Source: an uncultured Christensenellaceae bacterium (GTDB taxonomy: Bacteria; Bacillota; Clostridia; Christensenellales; Pumilibacteraceae). Taken from it: a DNA stretch of 15,441 bases. The translations under genes were made by a program, and so were the position numbers. Below, piece after piece: positions 7,770 through 15,243 of the stretch. The notes under the pieces are model-generated. The model was not told the DNA's origin. It saw only the letters and a list, made by a program, of their open reading frames with translations, and did no database searches. Position 1 is the first letter of the stretch. Every line of letters begins with the position of its first letter. The DNA is taken from the NCBI GenBank assembly GCA_910588155.1, contig CAJUPB010000023.1, positions 1 to 15,441 of the forward strand. The letters run 5' to 3'.

Positions 7770-8147
7770 TCAGAGCAAAGACGAATGAAGTATGTAGTCG
7801 GCGGTCACTTTATTTGTTGCGATAGGCACGTCGTAAACCACCGCTATGCGCAACAGCGCCTTGACGTCGGGGTCGTGAGGCAAAGCGGAAAGCGGGTCGC
7901 AAAAGAACATCACGACGTCTATCTTCCCTTCCGCAACGAGAGCGCCTATCTGCTGGTCTCCGCCGAGCGGTCCGCTCAAATATCCTTTTACGTCAAGTCC
8001 CGTCGCTTCGCGTACACGCAGCGAAGTTGTTCCCGTTCCGCAGAGGTTGTGATTTTTCAAAATTTCGCGGTTGGCTTTCGCCCACTCCACGATTTCTGCT
8101 TTTTTATTATCGTGCGCTATCAGCGCGATTGTGCGTTTCTTGTTCAA
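7770..8147 (-). CDS. mgsA: Methylglyoxal synthase
   Basis: 125 residues, near the short end of the family (about 130-150). It converts dihydroxyacetone phosphate to methylglyoxal and phosphate, a bypass of lower glycolysis in the cytoplasm. Visible motifs are ALIAHDNKK (8-16), the phosphate-binding GTGTT (37-41), GPLGGDQQIG (59-68, with catalytic Asp at 64), and CDPL followed by PHDPDVKALLR (90-100, with the catalytic histidine at 91), then ATN. It begins with TTG at 8147, six bases after a GGAGG site at 8154-8158. A possible -10 (TATAAA, 8176-8171) lies upstream without a good -35. Its 5' side faces the repeat array. Confidence 0.95.
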   Translation of the reverse strand: MNKKRTIALIAHDNKKAEIVEWAKANREILKNHNLCGTGTTSLRVREATGLDVKGYLSGPLGGDQQIGALVAEGKIDVVMFFCDPLSALPHDPDVKALLRIAVVYDVPIATNKVTADYILHSSLL

Positions 8148-8374
8148 GAGATTCCTCCTCCCGTAATCGGTTTATAAAGTATTTTTCGTATATTGACACA
8201 ATTAAATTTTTGCCGTCTGCTCTCTTAAAGTATCGCCGAATACAAGGCAATAAACATTATGTTTGACCGAGCGAGCGCTTTATAGCGCGACACGAACACA
8301 GCAAGCCATAAAGGAAATCCGAAAGATTTTGTTCAGCCGAGAAGTCGCTTTATTGCACAGTGCGAATGATTATG

Positions 8375-8562
8375 ATTCACGAGCCGTGCAGGCGAGTCCT
8401 TTTTAAGTTCAACCGAGTCGTGACAAGCAAGCAAGAACGGCTTTTGCCGTTCGCCGCGCAGCGACGACTCGCGTTTGGTCGAAAGACTGTCAAGCTCATA
8501 AGTTGTAGCGCCGACAAGTCGGAAGCGAGCAAGACAAGGAAGGCGCGGATTTTGCGCAGGGC
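8375..8562 (+). repeat. 221-bp-family repeat, copy A
   Basis: Bases 8375-8531 match 15244-15400 with only about four substitutions and no gap, after which this copy diverges. It contains the inner hairpin GAACGGC-TTTT-GCCGTTC (8435-8452), enclosed by CGAGTCGT (8414-8421) paired with ACGACTCG (8464-8471), and an outer TTCAACC/GGTCGAA arm with one mismatch. It is followed by a palindrome holding a run of nine Cs (8561-8582). Confidence 0.8.
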
Positions 8563-8619
8563 GCGTACCCCCCCCCGTACGCAACCGAAGCAAAAACGTA
8601 AGCCTGACGACGCAATGCG

Positions 8620-8694
8620 AAGCTTATGAGTTGTCGACCTGACGGGTTAGAAGCGAGCAGTGTAAGGAAAGCAAGCATTTGCGTTCAGCCGAGA
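8620..8694 (+). repeat. Diverged 3' part of the 221-bp repeat family
   Basis: From GAAGCTTATGAGTTGT to CAGCCGAG this aligns base for base with the 3' part of the right-edge repeats (ending at 15213 and 15434), with roughly one in six positions changed. The stretch AAGGAAAGCAAGCATTTGCG is identical. It shows that the array is made of old and recent copies of one family. Confidence 0.65.
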
Positions 8695-8990
8695 AATCGT
8701 GAAGGCTGACGATGAAATGCGATGTTTATAACTCGCCAGACTGACGGCACAGAAACAAGCAGTTCAAGGAAGTCCGAGCGATTTCGAATGGGAGTTTACT
8801 TCCCGTAAATACTCGCCTACGGCTCGTGGCGTTCGCTTCGCGCTATATGCGCTCGCTTGGCTGATGACCCGAGAAATCGTGAAGGCTGACGATGAAATGC
8901 GACGCTTATAACTCGCCAGAGCCGGCGGCACAGTCGCGCAAAATGCAAGGCAAACGAGATTTTTCGACGGAGAGTTTACTTCCCGTAAAT
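8690..8990 (+). repeat. 180-bp-offset direct repeat pair
   Basis: 8690-8740 and 8870-8920 share CCGAGAAATCGTGAAGGCTG and the following GACGATGAAATGCGA almost exactly. AGTTTACTTCCCGTAAAT recurs at 8793-8810 and 8973-8990. Both pairs are offset by exactly 180 bases although the sequence between them has diverged, so this looks like one tandem duplication retained at constant length. TTTAC-TTCCC-GTAAA can fold as a small hairpin. Confidence 0.7.
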
Positions 8991-9045
8991 GACCCGAGAA
9001 AAATCGAAGTTTAACGCCGCAGTTCGCGATGAATGTGACGCCGGG

Positions 9046-10062
9046 TTAGGAGATGAGGATTTCGTTGAGCAGTTGCGGGTCCGAAATCAACTTACCCGCG
9101 CCGAGTATGGCGGCGTGCGAGGGGTCGGGTTCTTGCGGGCAGTAGACGTTGAGTTTGAGTCTTTCGCTCATAAGTTTATCCAGACCGTATATTTTGCTTG
9201 CGCCGCCGACGACGTATACCCCCCTCTTATAGATATCCGCGGCAATTGCGGGCGGACACTCGTTTATTATATTCTCCACCGCGTCGCTTATGCGCTTATA
9301 GTACGGCAACAGCGCCTCTCTGATGTCCGTCGCGTAGACCGTTACGGACGAGGGTATTTTCGTCCTTATATCTATGCCCTCGACGTCCATTTGCGAGTTG
9401 TCTGCCGCGGCGAGGCTGCCAATATTGTGTTTGAGTTTTCTGACTACGTTCAGCGCGATTTTCAGATTGAACTTGCCCGTGATGTAATCTATCAGCGCCT
9501 TGTCCATCATATTGCCGCCGATGGTGACGCCGCAACCGGCTATGACACCGCCGAGACTGACTGCGGCAATCTCGGTGACACCGCCGCCGACGTTTACGAC
9601 AAGGCTGCCGTTCGGCGAGGACACGGGAAAATCGATACCCAAGCCCGACAGCATTATATTTTCTATCATAGTCACGTCGCCAATCTTTGCCGCGGCGCAA
9701 ACGTCCTCATACATTCTGCGTTCTTCCAACGACAGTCCCATAGGTATGCCGACAAGCGCCTTTATCTTCGGGAAAAACAGGTAGTTGTCGGGAAGTATTT
9801 TTCTTATATACTCTTTCAGCATTACCGCGCAAACATCGGGGTCCACAATCACGCCGTCCACAACGGGAGTCACGACCGCCGTCTTTTCCGGAGTTTTGCC
9901 GAGCATTTCCATTGCCTGATTTCCCACGGCACGAACGCGTTTCTGCCTCGGGTCGCCCAAAAACGCGACGACGGACGGTTCGCGCAAGACGATACCCTGC
10001 CCCGACAGATATACCGACGTATACGACGTGCCTATTTCCAAAGCTATTTCCAAAGAAGCCAT
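9046..10062 (-). CDS. mreB: Divergent MreB/Mbl-type rod-shape actin
   Basis: 338 residues from ATG 10062, with GGAGG ten bases upstream. MreB forms membrane-bound filaments that guide lateral wall synthesis. Family hallmarks are VLREPSVVAF (25-34), the GIPMGLSLEERR stretch (105-116), GGVIAGCGVTIGGNMMDKALIDYI (171-194), and YVVGGASKIYGLDKL (283-297) in the adenosine site. The nucleotide site is unusual: phosphate-1 reads EIGTSYTSVY (E9) where DLGTANT is usual, and phosphate-2 reads VNVGGGVTEIA with N157 replacing the usual Asp and V162 replacing Thr. Filament formation or ATP hydrolysis may differ from standard MreB. It is last in the ppx-maf-mreB operon and overlaps maf by 19 bases. No mreC or mreD follows; instead the repeat array begins within 20 bases of its stop, and no clear terminator is seen. 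Confidence 0.9.
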   Translation of the reverse strand: MASLEIALEIGTSYTSVYLSGQGIVLREPSVVAFLGDPRQKRVRAVGNQAMEMLGKTPEKTAVVTPVVDGVIVDPDVCAVMLKEYIRKILPDNYLFFPKIKALVGIPMGLSLEERRMYEDVCAAAKIGDVTMIENIMLSGLGIDFPVSSPNGSLVVNVGGGVTEIAAVSLGGVIAGCGVTIGGNMMDKALIDYITGKFNLKIALNVVRKLKHNIGSLAAADNSQMDVEGIDIRTKIPSSVTVYATDIREALLPYYKRISDAVENIINECPPAIAADIYKRGVYVVGGASKIYGLDKLMSERLKLNVYCPQEPDPSHAAILGAGKLISDPQLLNEILIS

Positions 10063-10637
10063 TGTTCTTTTTCCTCCAACATTCTCCGAACGGCATTCAA
10101 AGGCAGTCCTATGACGTTATCCCTTTCGCCGTCCGTCTTTAAAACGAACGATTGCAACTGTTCGTCCTGTATTCCGTATGCGCCCGCCTTGCCGAAGCAG
10201 AGCCGCGACGCGATATATTTCTCGATAAGTTTTTCGTCGTACTCTTTGAACGTCACGCCCGTCCTCTGCACGGTCTTGCTTCCCGTTCCGTCGGACGCAA
10301 GCATTACGACAGCCGTATACACAAAGTGTTCGGCGTTTGAAAGCGAGCGCAGCATTTCGCGCGCTTCCCTTTCGTCTTTCGGTTTTCCGTATACTCTCCC
10401 GTCTTTTTCCACGACGGTATCGGCGCCGAGAACGACAAAATCGGTTTTGCCCGCCGCCGTACATTCTTCGAGAGCGCATTCCGCTTTCAGCTCGGCGCGT
10501 TTCAGACAGAGTTCTTTTGCATTTGCCGCAGTCACCGAACTTTCGTCCGCCGACGGCGTGTATTTTTCAAACGGTATGCCCGCAGATTCGAGCAGTTCGC
10601 TTCTGCGCGGCGACGCGCTTGCCAAAATCAGCGTCAC
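10044..10637 (-). CDS. maf: Maf-type nucleoside triphosphate pyrophosphatase
   Basis: 197 residues from the GTG at 10637, which overlaps the ppx stop as GTGA, so translation is coupled; the longer upstream frame would run deep into ppx. Family motifs are LASASPRRSELL (5-16), VLGADTVV (69-76, catalytic D73), YGKPKDEREAREML (83-96), GKAGAYGIQ (149-157) and the C-terminal NVIGLPLNAV (174-183). Maf proteins hydrolyse dTTP, UTP or modified NTPs to monophosphates. Overexpression in Bacillus inhibits septation, and maf commonly sits beside mreB, as here. Some relatives read AGAYAIQG where this protein has AGAYGIQD. Cytoplasmic; assignment is firm, exact substrate is not. Confidence 0.95.
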   Translation of the reverse strand: MTLILASASPRRSELLESAGIPFEKYTPSADESSVTAANAKELCLKRAELKAECALEECTAAGKTDFVVLGADTVVEKDGRVYGKPKDEREAREMLRSLSNAEHFVYTAVVMLASDGTGSKTVQRTGVTFKEYDEKLIEKYIASRLCFGKAGAYGIQDEQLQSFVLKTDGERDNVIGLPLNAVRRMLEEKEQWLLWK

Positions 10638-12148
10638 AGTATTTCGAGGTTCTTCCTGTATGCCTTGGCGAAGTCGGCTCCGACGGAAAGCGCGTTTTTG
10701 ATTTCCAGCGAGCAATCGCCCTCAACCTGCGTCTTCATTATCACGGAGTCTCCGAGAACGTCGCAATTCAAAGTTTTGACCGCACCGAGCCGCGAGCGGT
10801 CCAAGCTCTCGGCGATACGGAGAATGACCGCGAGTTTCATCACCGCAATCAAGTCTTCCTCTCTGACGATATCCTTATATCTGTTCCATTCCGTCAAGCT
10901 GAACTCGTCGTACGGCTGGTGTCTGGCGACGAACGACGCCAAAACGAGGTCTCTGTGCGAGACGCCGTACAAGCCCGAATTCATAATGAAATAGAACGAA
11001 TGCTTATTCTTGTCGTAGAATTTGATACGCGAACCGGAGTCGTGCAAAAGCGCGGCTATGCGCAGCACTTTTACGTACTGTCTGGGCAGTTTGTGCAACA
11101 CGCGAAGCTGCTTGTACAACTGTATGGAAAGATTGCACACGTGTTCGGCGTGCGGCACGTCCACGTTGTAATACAGCATTTTGGTCATAAGCGAGTGACC
11201 CATAACGTCGGTTATCGGTTTTTCCGCCGTGGAAGGCACTGCGTGATTGAACATAATGCCCTCTCTTATGCCCGAAGCGGAAACGACGATGTTTTCGAAA
11301 TTGGTTACGGACAAAAATCCCTTTATGCACGCCAGCGCGGAAACGAATATGTCCGCTCTTTCCACGGACAGACCGCGTATTCTCGTGCGCTTGTCCGCGT
11401 CTCTGGAAGTCACTCTGTCGTATACCACGCCGAAATCCACGTCGGAGAGATTATAGTTGTGTATCATTTCCAACGGATAATGCTTGATTATGCGGCTGAT
11501 TTTGGCGAGGTTTCTGAACGTTCCGCCCACGCCGATAAACTGCACGTCGGGTTCGAGTTCTTTCAGCCAGCCGATTCTGTCGAACTGTTCCGTGACGAAA
11601 GCCGCCACGCTCTGCGCCTGCTGTGCCGCGGTCTGATTCGGGTCGTTGAACAGGTCGGAAAGCGTTATCGTTCCGAACGGGAGATTTTCTCTGTTAAGCA
11701 CGTTGCGGCGATTGTACTGAATGAGCTGCGTGGACGAACCCGATATGTCCATTATAACACCCTTCGGCACATCGAGCGAGTTTATTACGCCGCGATAGAC
11801 GTTCATTGCCTCTTCCTCTTCCGAGAGCACTCTGAACTTAAAGTCGCACACGGAATTTATTTCTTCCAAAAAGCTCTTTTGGTTTTTGGCTCTTCTCACG
11901 GCGTTCGTCGCAATCGCGTACACCTTGTCCACTTTATGGCTGTCGCACAGTTTACGAAACATTTTCAGCGTCTTTACCGCCTGTGCCACGCGAGCCGGTT
12001 TCAAAAATCCGTCGCGTTCCATATCCTGTCCGAGTCTTACCGTTTCCTTTAATTCGTCCACTACGACGAAATGTCCGCTCGGCATTATGTCGGATATCAC
12101 AAGGCGCGCGGAGTTGCTTCCCAAATCGATTACAGCTATTCTTTCCAA
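10634..12148 (-). CDS. Ppx/GppA family phosphatase with C-terminal HD domain
   Basis: 504 residues from a TTG start at 12148, with AAGGAG eight bases upstream. Residues 1-300 form the actin-like Ppx/GppA domain: AVIDLGSNSARLVI (5-18), LSEEEEAMNVYRGV (108-121) with the acidic catalytic patch, MDISGSSTQLI (133-143), GVGGTFRNLAKI (206-217) and SASGIREGIM (290-299). Residues 310-504 are the HD-type helical domain with IAALLHDSG (364-372; H369, D370) and HSFYFIMNS (383-391). Family members release phosphate from polyphosphate or convert pppGpp to ppGpp. The phosphate loop is altered, with SGSSTQ instead of the common GGGSTE, so activity should not be assumed. It is the first gene of the operon with maf and mreB. 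Confidence 0.92.
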   Translation of the reverse strand: MERIAVIDLGSNSARLVISDIMPSGHFVVVDELKETVRLGQDMERDGFLKPARVAQAVKTLKMFRKLCDSHKVDKVYAIATNAVRRAKNQKSFLEEINSVCDFKFRVLSEEEEAMNVYRGVINSLDVPKGVIMDISGSSTQLIQYNRRNVLNRENLPFGTITLSDLFNDPNQTAAQQAQSVAAFVTEQFDRIGWLKELEPDVQFIGVGGTFRNLAKISRIIKHYPLEMIHNYNLSDVDFGVVYDRVTSRDADKRTRIRGLSVERADIFVSALACIKGFLSVTNFENIVVSASGIREGIMFNHAVPSTAEKPITDVMGHSLMTKMLYYNVDVPHAEHVCNLSIQLYKQLRVLHKLPRQYVKVLRIAALLHDSGSRIKFYDKNKHSFYFIMNSGLYGVSHRDLVLASFVARHQPYDEFSLTEWNRYKDIVREEDLIAVMKLAVILRIAESLDRSRLGAVKTLNCDVLGDSVIMKTQVEGDCSLEIKNALSVGADFAKAYRKNLEIL

Positions 12149-12201
12149 AGTAGTTTCTCCTTAACGGCACATATTGCGCCATTATTTATTTTGACATATA
12201 C

Positions 12202-12230
12202 ATTATAACACATAATTTCGAACTTGTATA
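12202..12230 (-). promoter_or_regulatory. Promoter of the ppx-maf-mreB operon
   Basis: On the minus strand TATACA (12230-12225, four of six), a 17-base spacer ending TGT, then a perfect TATAAT (12207-12202). Start near 12195, leader about 47 bases. It is divergent from the promoter at 12346-12374. Confidence 0.6.
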
Positions 12231-12254
12231 GGGGGTTTACGAAAATAATCCGAA

Positions 12255-12283
12255 TTTTTTTGAATTTTTTTCGACTTTTTTTT
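12255..12283. promoter_or_regulatory. Three helically phased T-tracts between divergent promoters
   Basis: Runs of 7, 7 and 8 Ts begin at 12255, 12265 and 12276, that is 10 and 11 bases apart, about one helical turn each. Phased A/T-tracts bend DNA, and this block lies upstream of both divergent promoters. A regulatory or UP-element-like role is inferred. Confidence 0.5.
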
Positions 12284-12345
12284 GTAAATCACCGCCTTAC
12301 CGTCGAAAATACGCCAAAAACAAGATTTTGACACGACGAAAACTA

Positions 12346-12374
12346 TTTACATCTTCGACAAGGTGTGTTATAAT
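12346..12374 (+). promoter_or_regulatory. Strong promoter of the exported propeller gene
   Basis: TTTACA (12346-12351, five of six), a 17-base spacer ending TGT, then a perfect TATAAT (12369-12374) with extended -10. Predicted start near 12381. This rules out the in-frame ATG at 12328 as the translation start. Confidence 0.75.
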
Positions 12375-12426
12375 TATACGGTATGTGCGGTTTTTCGACA
12401 CTGTTTTTCGGGAGTACGATTTGAAA

Positions 12427-14991
12427 ATGAGCAAAGCACAAAAATTTTCGACGGTATTTACCGCGGCGGTTTGCGCGGTTTGTCTGTTTGTTCTCGCCTC
12501 GGCGACGCTTGCATTTGCGCGCGCGGAAGGCGGCGATTCGATACGGGCGCTTCTTGTCAAACCGACCACGGCTACGGAGTATTTCCATATCGACGGGGCG
12601 TATTCGCTGTCCGCTTTCGACGGCAAAATCCGCGTCGACTGTTTCGACGGTTCGGCGCACGTCTTCGAAGCTTCGGGCGCGTATTGCGAGACAGTTGCGG
12701 GCGACGGTCAAGCCGCAAAAACCGTTGTTTGCGGCGGCAAGTTTTTCCGTCTTTGCGGCGGCACGCTTTTCTCGCCCGACGGCAGCCCGATTGCCGAAAA
12801 CGTCGCCGACGTCGCGGCGGGAGGTGACGCGATATATGCCCTGACTGCGGACAAGATTTTGCGTTTCGGAGATTTTGCCGACGGACAGGAAACGTTCGAT
12901 TCCGTCGAATATTCGCTTGCGGAAGGCATTGCTCCCAAGCTTATAGCCGCATTCGAAAACGAAGTATTCTTTGCCGCGGCGGTAAACGGCGCTTACGGAA
13001 ACGATATTTACCGCACGGCGTTCTTGCCGAGCGACGGAAGTTTTTCCGACGCAAAAAAAGCGTATTCGCGCGTTGCGGAAATATACTCTCTCGTATCCCC
13101 CGCCGCCGGCGTCGTCATTGCCGCGCACCCCGGAGAATCGAGCAGATACGAAATGAAAAACGGCGTTATGATGCGGACAAGCTCCGTATCGGAACGCGAC
13201 GTTCGCGCGCTGTGCGCCGCTCCCGATGAGATTTATATGCTTACGGGCGAGGGCGCAATCGTCGCTTATACTCTCGGTCTCGGCGGCCGCAAAGAAGTCG
13301 TCGCGTCGGCAAGCGGTCAGCTCGGTTTTTATCGTGCGCCGCGCGGCATTTTTACGCGCAGAAACGCGATATACGTCGCCGACACGCTTAACGACAGAAT
13401 AGTCAGGCTTTCCGACGACGGCGCAGTCGAAGTCGATTACGCCTTTACGGAGCCTGTCGCGGTCGTTTCCGACTATGTGGGAAATATATTCGTCGCGCAC
13501 AATGCGGACGCGGTGGAAGTGTTCGACGCCGATTTCAAGCACTTGAAAACCCTGCGTATGAACGGCGAAGTCGTCGTCGATTTGAAATCCGACGCCGCCG
13601 ACAATTTATATGCGGCGACGGCAAGCCGAAAGCTTTACCGCCTTGCCGCGGGAAGCGAAGAAGCAGAGCTCATAGCCGAAAGCGGCGTGGACGCGATTGC
13701 CGTACAGCCCAATTCGGAAAGTGAGATATTTGCGCTCGATACCGCTTTGGGAGTGGTTCGCAAGATTTCCGACGTCGCGCCGCAAAGAATATTCGAATTC
13801 ACGCGTTCAGTTGTTTCTTTCACGGTCGACGTTGCCGATAATTTCTACCTGCTCGACGAGGGCGGCGCAATCGTCAAATACTTCGCCGAAAACGGTTACG
13901 ACGAAAGCAAAGCCGTCAGCCGCGCATACGAAAGCGGTTTCGAAGTCGGTGCGGGCGCAAGTTTCATTGCGCTGTCCGCGATTAAAAATTCGCTCGTAAG
14001 CTACGGCGACATAATAATATGCGAGCCTCTGCGGAACTGCGTCAAAAAGATACCTGCCGAAGCGTTCGGGGTGAACGTCACCGACGACGGCTTTATCCCC
14101 CCGCCCGTTACGGGCGACGACGCCAATACCGCGGTTTCCCCCGACGACGACGCCAACCGTATCGTGCGTTTGGCTCTCTCGGACACGGAGATTTACGAAA
14201 AACCGATTGAGACTGCCGCCGTGGTTTGCTCCGCACAGAGCGGACAGCGAGTCATCGTCGTCAATTATCGCGACGTGGGACCGTTTGCCCGCATACTCAT
14301 CGACGACAAAATCAGCAGCAAACTGATTGCGGGCTACGTCTATCGCACCCGTCTTTCCGAAGCCCTGCCCTATTCCGAGCCTGCGGCGGAATGGGCCACG
14401 ATATACAGCGGAAGCACGGACATATACAAATACCCCAGCAGAAAAGCGCCGATATTAAGCGGTTACGAGGGCGTCAAAAAGGGCGACAAGTTCAAACTTT
14501 TGGACTTCGTAAAAGATTTCGCCGACAGCAAGGATACCGCCAAAAAGTGGTATCGAATAGAGCTTGCCGGCGGTACGGAAGGCTATATTCTTTCCCACGA
14601 AGTTTCGGTCGGATATTACGACCCCATATTCGAGTATCCGAAAGTGAACGCCACGATTATATCCGTCGGCGGGTCGTTCGCCGCGCCGCTCTATTTTAAA
14701 ACAGACGGCGGCAAACAGGAAATCATCGCAGACAAGGACTTGCCCACGGGAACGCGCGTAGAGGTCGTGGAAGAGTTTTTCGATGCGTCCGAGCAATATA
14801 CTCTAATCAAGTATCTCGACCCCGAAAACGGCACTCTGACCGCCTACGTGGAAACCAAGTATCTGAAATACGACGGCGTGGGAATTATGCCCGTCGTCAT
14901 CGCCGCCGTCGCTCTCGTAGTCATAAGCGGAATTATAGTGTTCTTCGTCTGGCACCGAGTGGCAAAAAACAGAAAGCTGACGAAAGCATAG
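12427..14991 (+). CDS. Large exported beta-propeller protein with SH3-like region and C-terminal membrane anchor
   Basis: About 854 residues from ATG 12427. A TTG at 12421 is six bases after GGGAG and may be the real start; the difference is two residues. Residues about 6-32 are a signal/membrane segment ending ATLAFARAEGG. Residues about 60-530 are blade-like repeats with NHL character, the clearest being the stretch beginning RGIFTRRNAIYVADTLNDRI; related blades contain GNIFVAHN, DNLYAATASRKLYRL and DNFYLLDEGGAIVKY. An acidic linker (VTGDDANTAVSPDDDANR) leads to SH3-like segments, the best ending WYRIELAGGTEGYILSHEVS. A final membrane span (GIMPVVIAAVALVVISGIIVFFVW) precedes a basic cytoplasmic tail HRVAKNRKLTKA. 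It should therefore display the propeller outside the membrane, possibly binding wall polymers. It is transcribed alone from its own promoter, with a terminator at 15038. I do not know a named family for this arrangement. Confidence 0.82.
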   Translation: MSKAQKFSTVFTAAVCAVCLFVLASATLAFARAEGGDSIRALLVKPTTATEYFHIDGAYSLSAFDGKIRVDCFDGSAHVFEASGAYCETVAGDGQAAKTVVCGGKFFRLCGGTLFSPDGSPIAENVADVAAGGDAIYALTADKILRFGDFADGQETFDSVEYSLAEGIAPKLIAAFENEVFFAAAVNGAYGNDIYRTAFLPSDGSFSDAKKAYSRVAEIYSLVSPAAGVVIAAHPGESSRYEMKNGVMMRTSSVSERDVRALCAAPDEIYMLTGEGAIVAYTLGLGGRKEVVASASGQLGFYRAPRGIFTRRNAIYVADTLNDRIVRLSDDGAVEVDYAFTEPVAVVSDYVGNIFVAHNADAVEVFDADFKHLKTLRMNGEVVVDLKSDAADNLYAATASRKLYRLAAGSEEAELIAESGVDAIAVQPNSESEIFALDTALGVVRKISDVAPQRIFEFTRSVVSFTVDVADNFYLLDEGGAIVKYFAENGYDESKAVSRAYESGFEVGAGASFIALSAIKNSLVSYGDIIICEPLRNCVKKIPAEAFGVNVTDDGFIPPPVTGDDANTAVSPDDDANRIVRLALSDTEIYEKPIETAAVVCSAQSGQRVIVVNYRDVGPFARILIDDKISSKLIAGYVYRTRLSEALPYSEPAAEWATIYSGSTDIYKYPSRKAPILSGYEGVKKGDKFKLLDFVKDFADSKDTAKKWYRIELAGGTEGYILSHEVSVGYYDPIFEYPKVNATIISVGGSFAAPLYFKTDGGKQEIIADKDLPTGTRVEVVEEFFDASEQYTLIKYLDPENGTLTAYVETKYLKYDGVGIMPVVIAAVALVVISGIIVFFVWHRVAKNRKLTKA

Positions 14992-15037
14992 ATATTTAAT
15001 ATAAAAGGAATTTTTGCAAAGAAGAAAATAAAAAAAG

Positions 15038-15066
15038 CACGAGCCGAACAACTCGTGTTTTTGTTT
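15038..15066 (+). terminator. Intrinsic terminator of the propeller gene
   Basis: CACGAG (15038-15043), an 8-base loop, CTCGTG (15052-15057), then TTTTTGTTTT. The A-run before the left arm means it could also work on the minus strand. The repeat family starts 20 bases later. Confidence 0.75.
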
Positions 15067-15085
15067 TGAAAATTATAGTTTGTTG

Positions 15086-15220
15086 CGGCTTTTGCCGTTC
15101 GCGGCGCAGCGACGACTCGCGTTTGGTCGAAAGACTGTAAAGCTCATAAGTTGTAGCGCCGACAAGTCGGAAGCGAGCAGTGCAAGGAAAGCAAGCATTT
15201 GCGTTCAGCCGAGCGAGCGC
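15086..15220 (+). repeat. 221-bp-family repeat, copy B (5'-truncated)
   Basis: Identical over all 135 bases to 15307-15441. It begins abruptly at CGGCTTTTGCC, lacking the first about 63 bases of the unit, including the left arm of the outer stem, and ends at GAGCGAGCGC. A 23-base AT-rich linker (15221-15243) separates it from copy C. Confidence 0.85.
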
Positions 15221-15243
15221 ATTGACACAAACAAAATGTTAAA

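Larger units (their letters stand above)
8250..9030. repeat. Gene-free mosaic array of related repeats
   Basis: The region between mgsA and the end of mreB is a patchwork of related units of roughly 70-220 bp, all in the same orientation. Landmarks recur: CAGCCGAG or CCCGAG at 8267, 8337, 8687 and 8868; GACGA(C/T)G(C/A)AATGCGA at 8605, 8708 and 8888; CTTATAACTCGCCAGA-type blocks; and AAGGAA after GCGAGCA or CAAGCAG. Some copies are nearly identical to the right-edge repeats, others are strongly diverged. No coherent reading frame runs through it and there is no transposase. It is not CRISPR, because units are long, unequal and lack spacer/repeat regularity. Confidence 0.75.

Noticed and set aside
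8250..9030. CRISPR array
   Set aside because: Units are 100-220 bp, unequal and diverged, with no short constant repeat separated by unique spacers and no cas gene nearby.
8989..10701. 570-codon plus-strand open frame opposite mreB and maf
   Set aside because: It is antisense to two well-supported overlapping genes, has no family resemblance and is explained by the codon bias of the real genes.
10337..12052. 571-codon plus-strand open frame opposite ppx/gppA
   Set aside because: It is antisense to a gene with clear motifs throughout; the translated sequence is rich in Arg, His and Val with no domain.
12191..12220. Plus-strand promoter from the TTGACA at 12191
   Set aside because: No -10-like hexamer lies 16-18 bases downstream; the TATAAT nearby belongs to the minus-strand ppx promoter.
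12343..13542. 399-codon minus-strand open frame opposite the propeller gene
   Set aside because: It is antisense to a gene with signal peptide, NHL-like blades and its own promoter; the content looks like a shadow.
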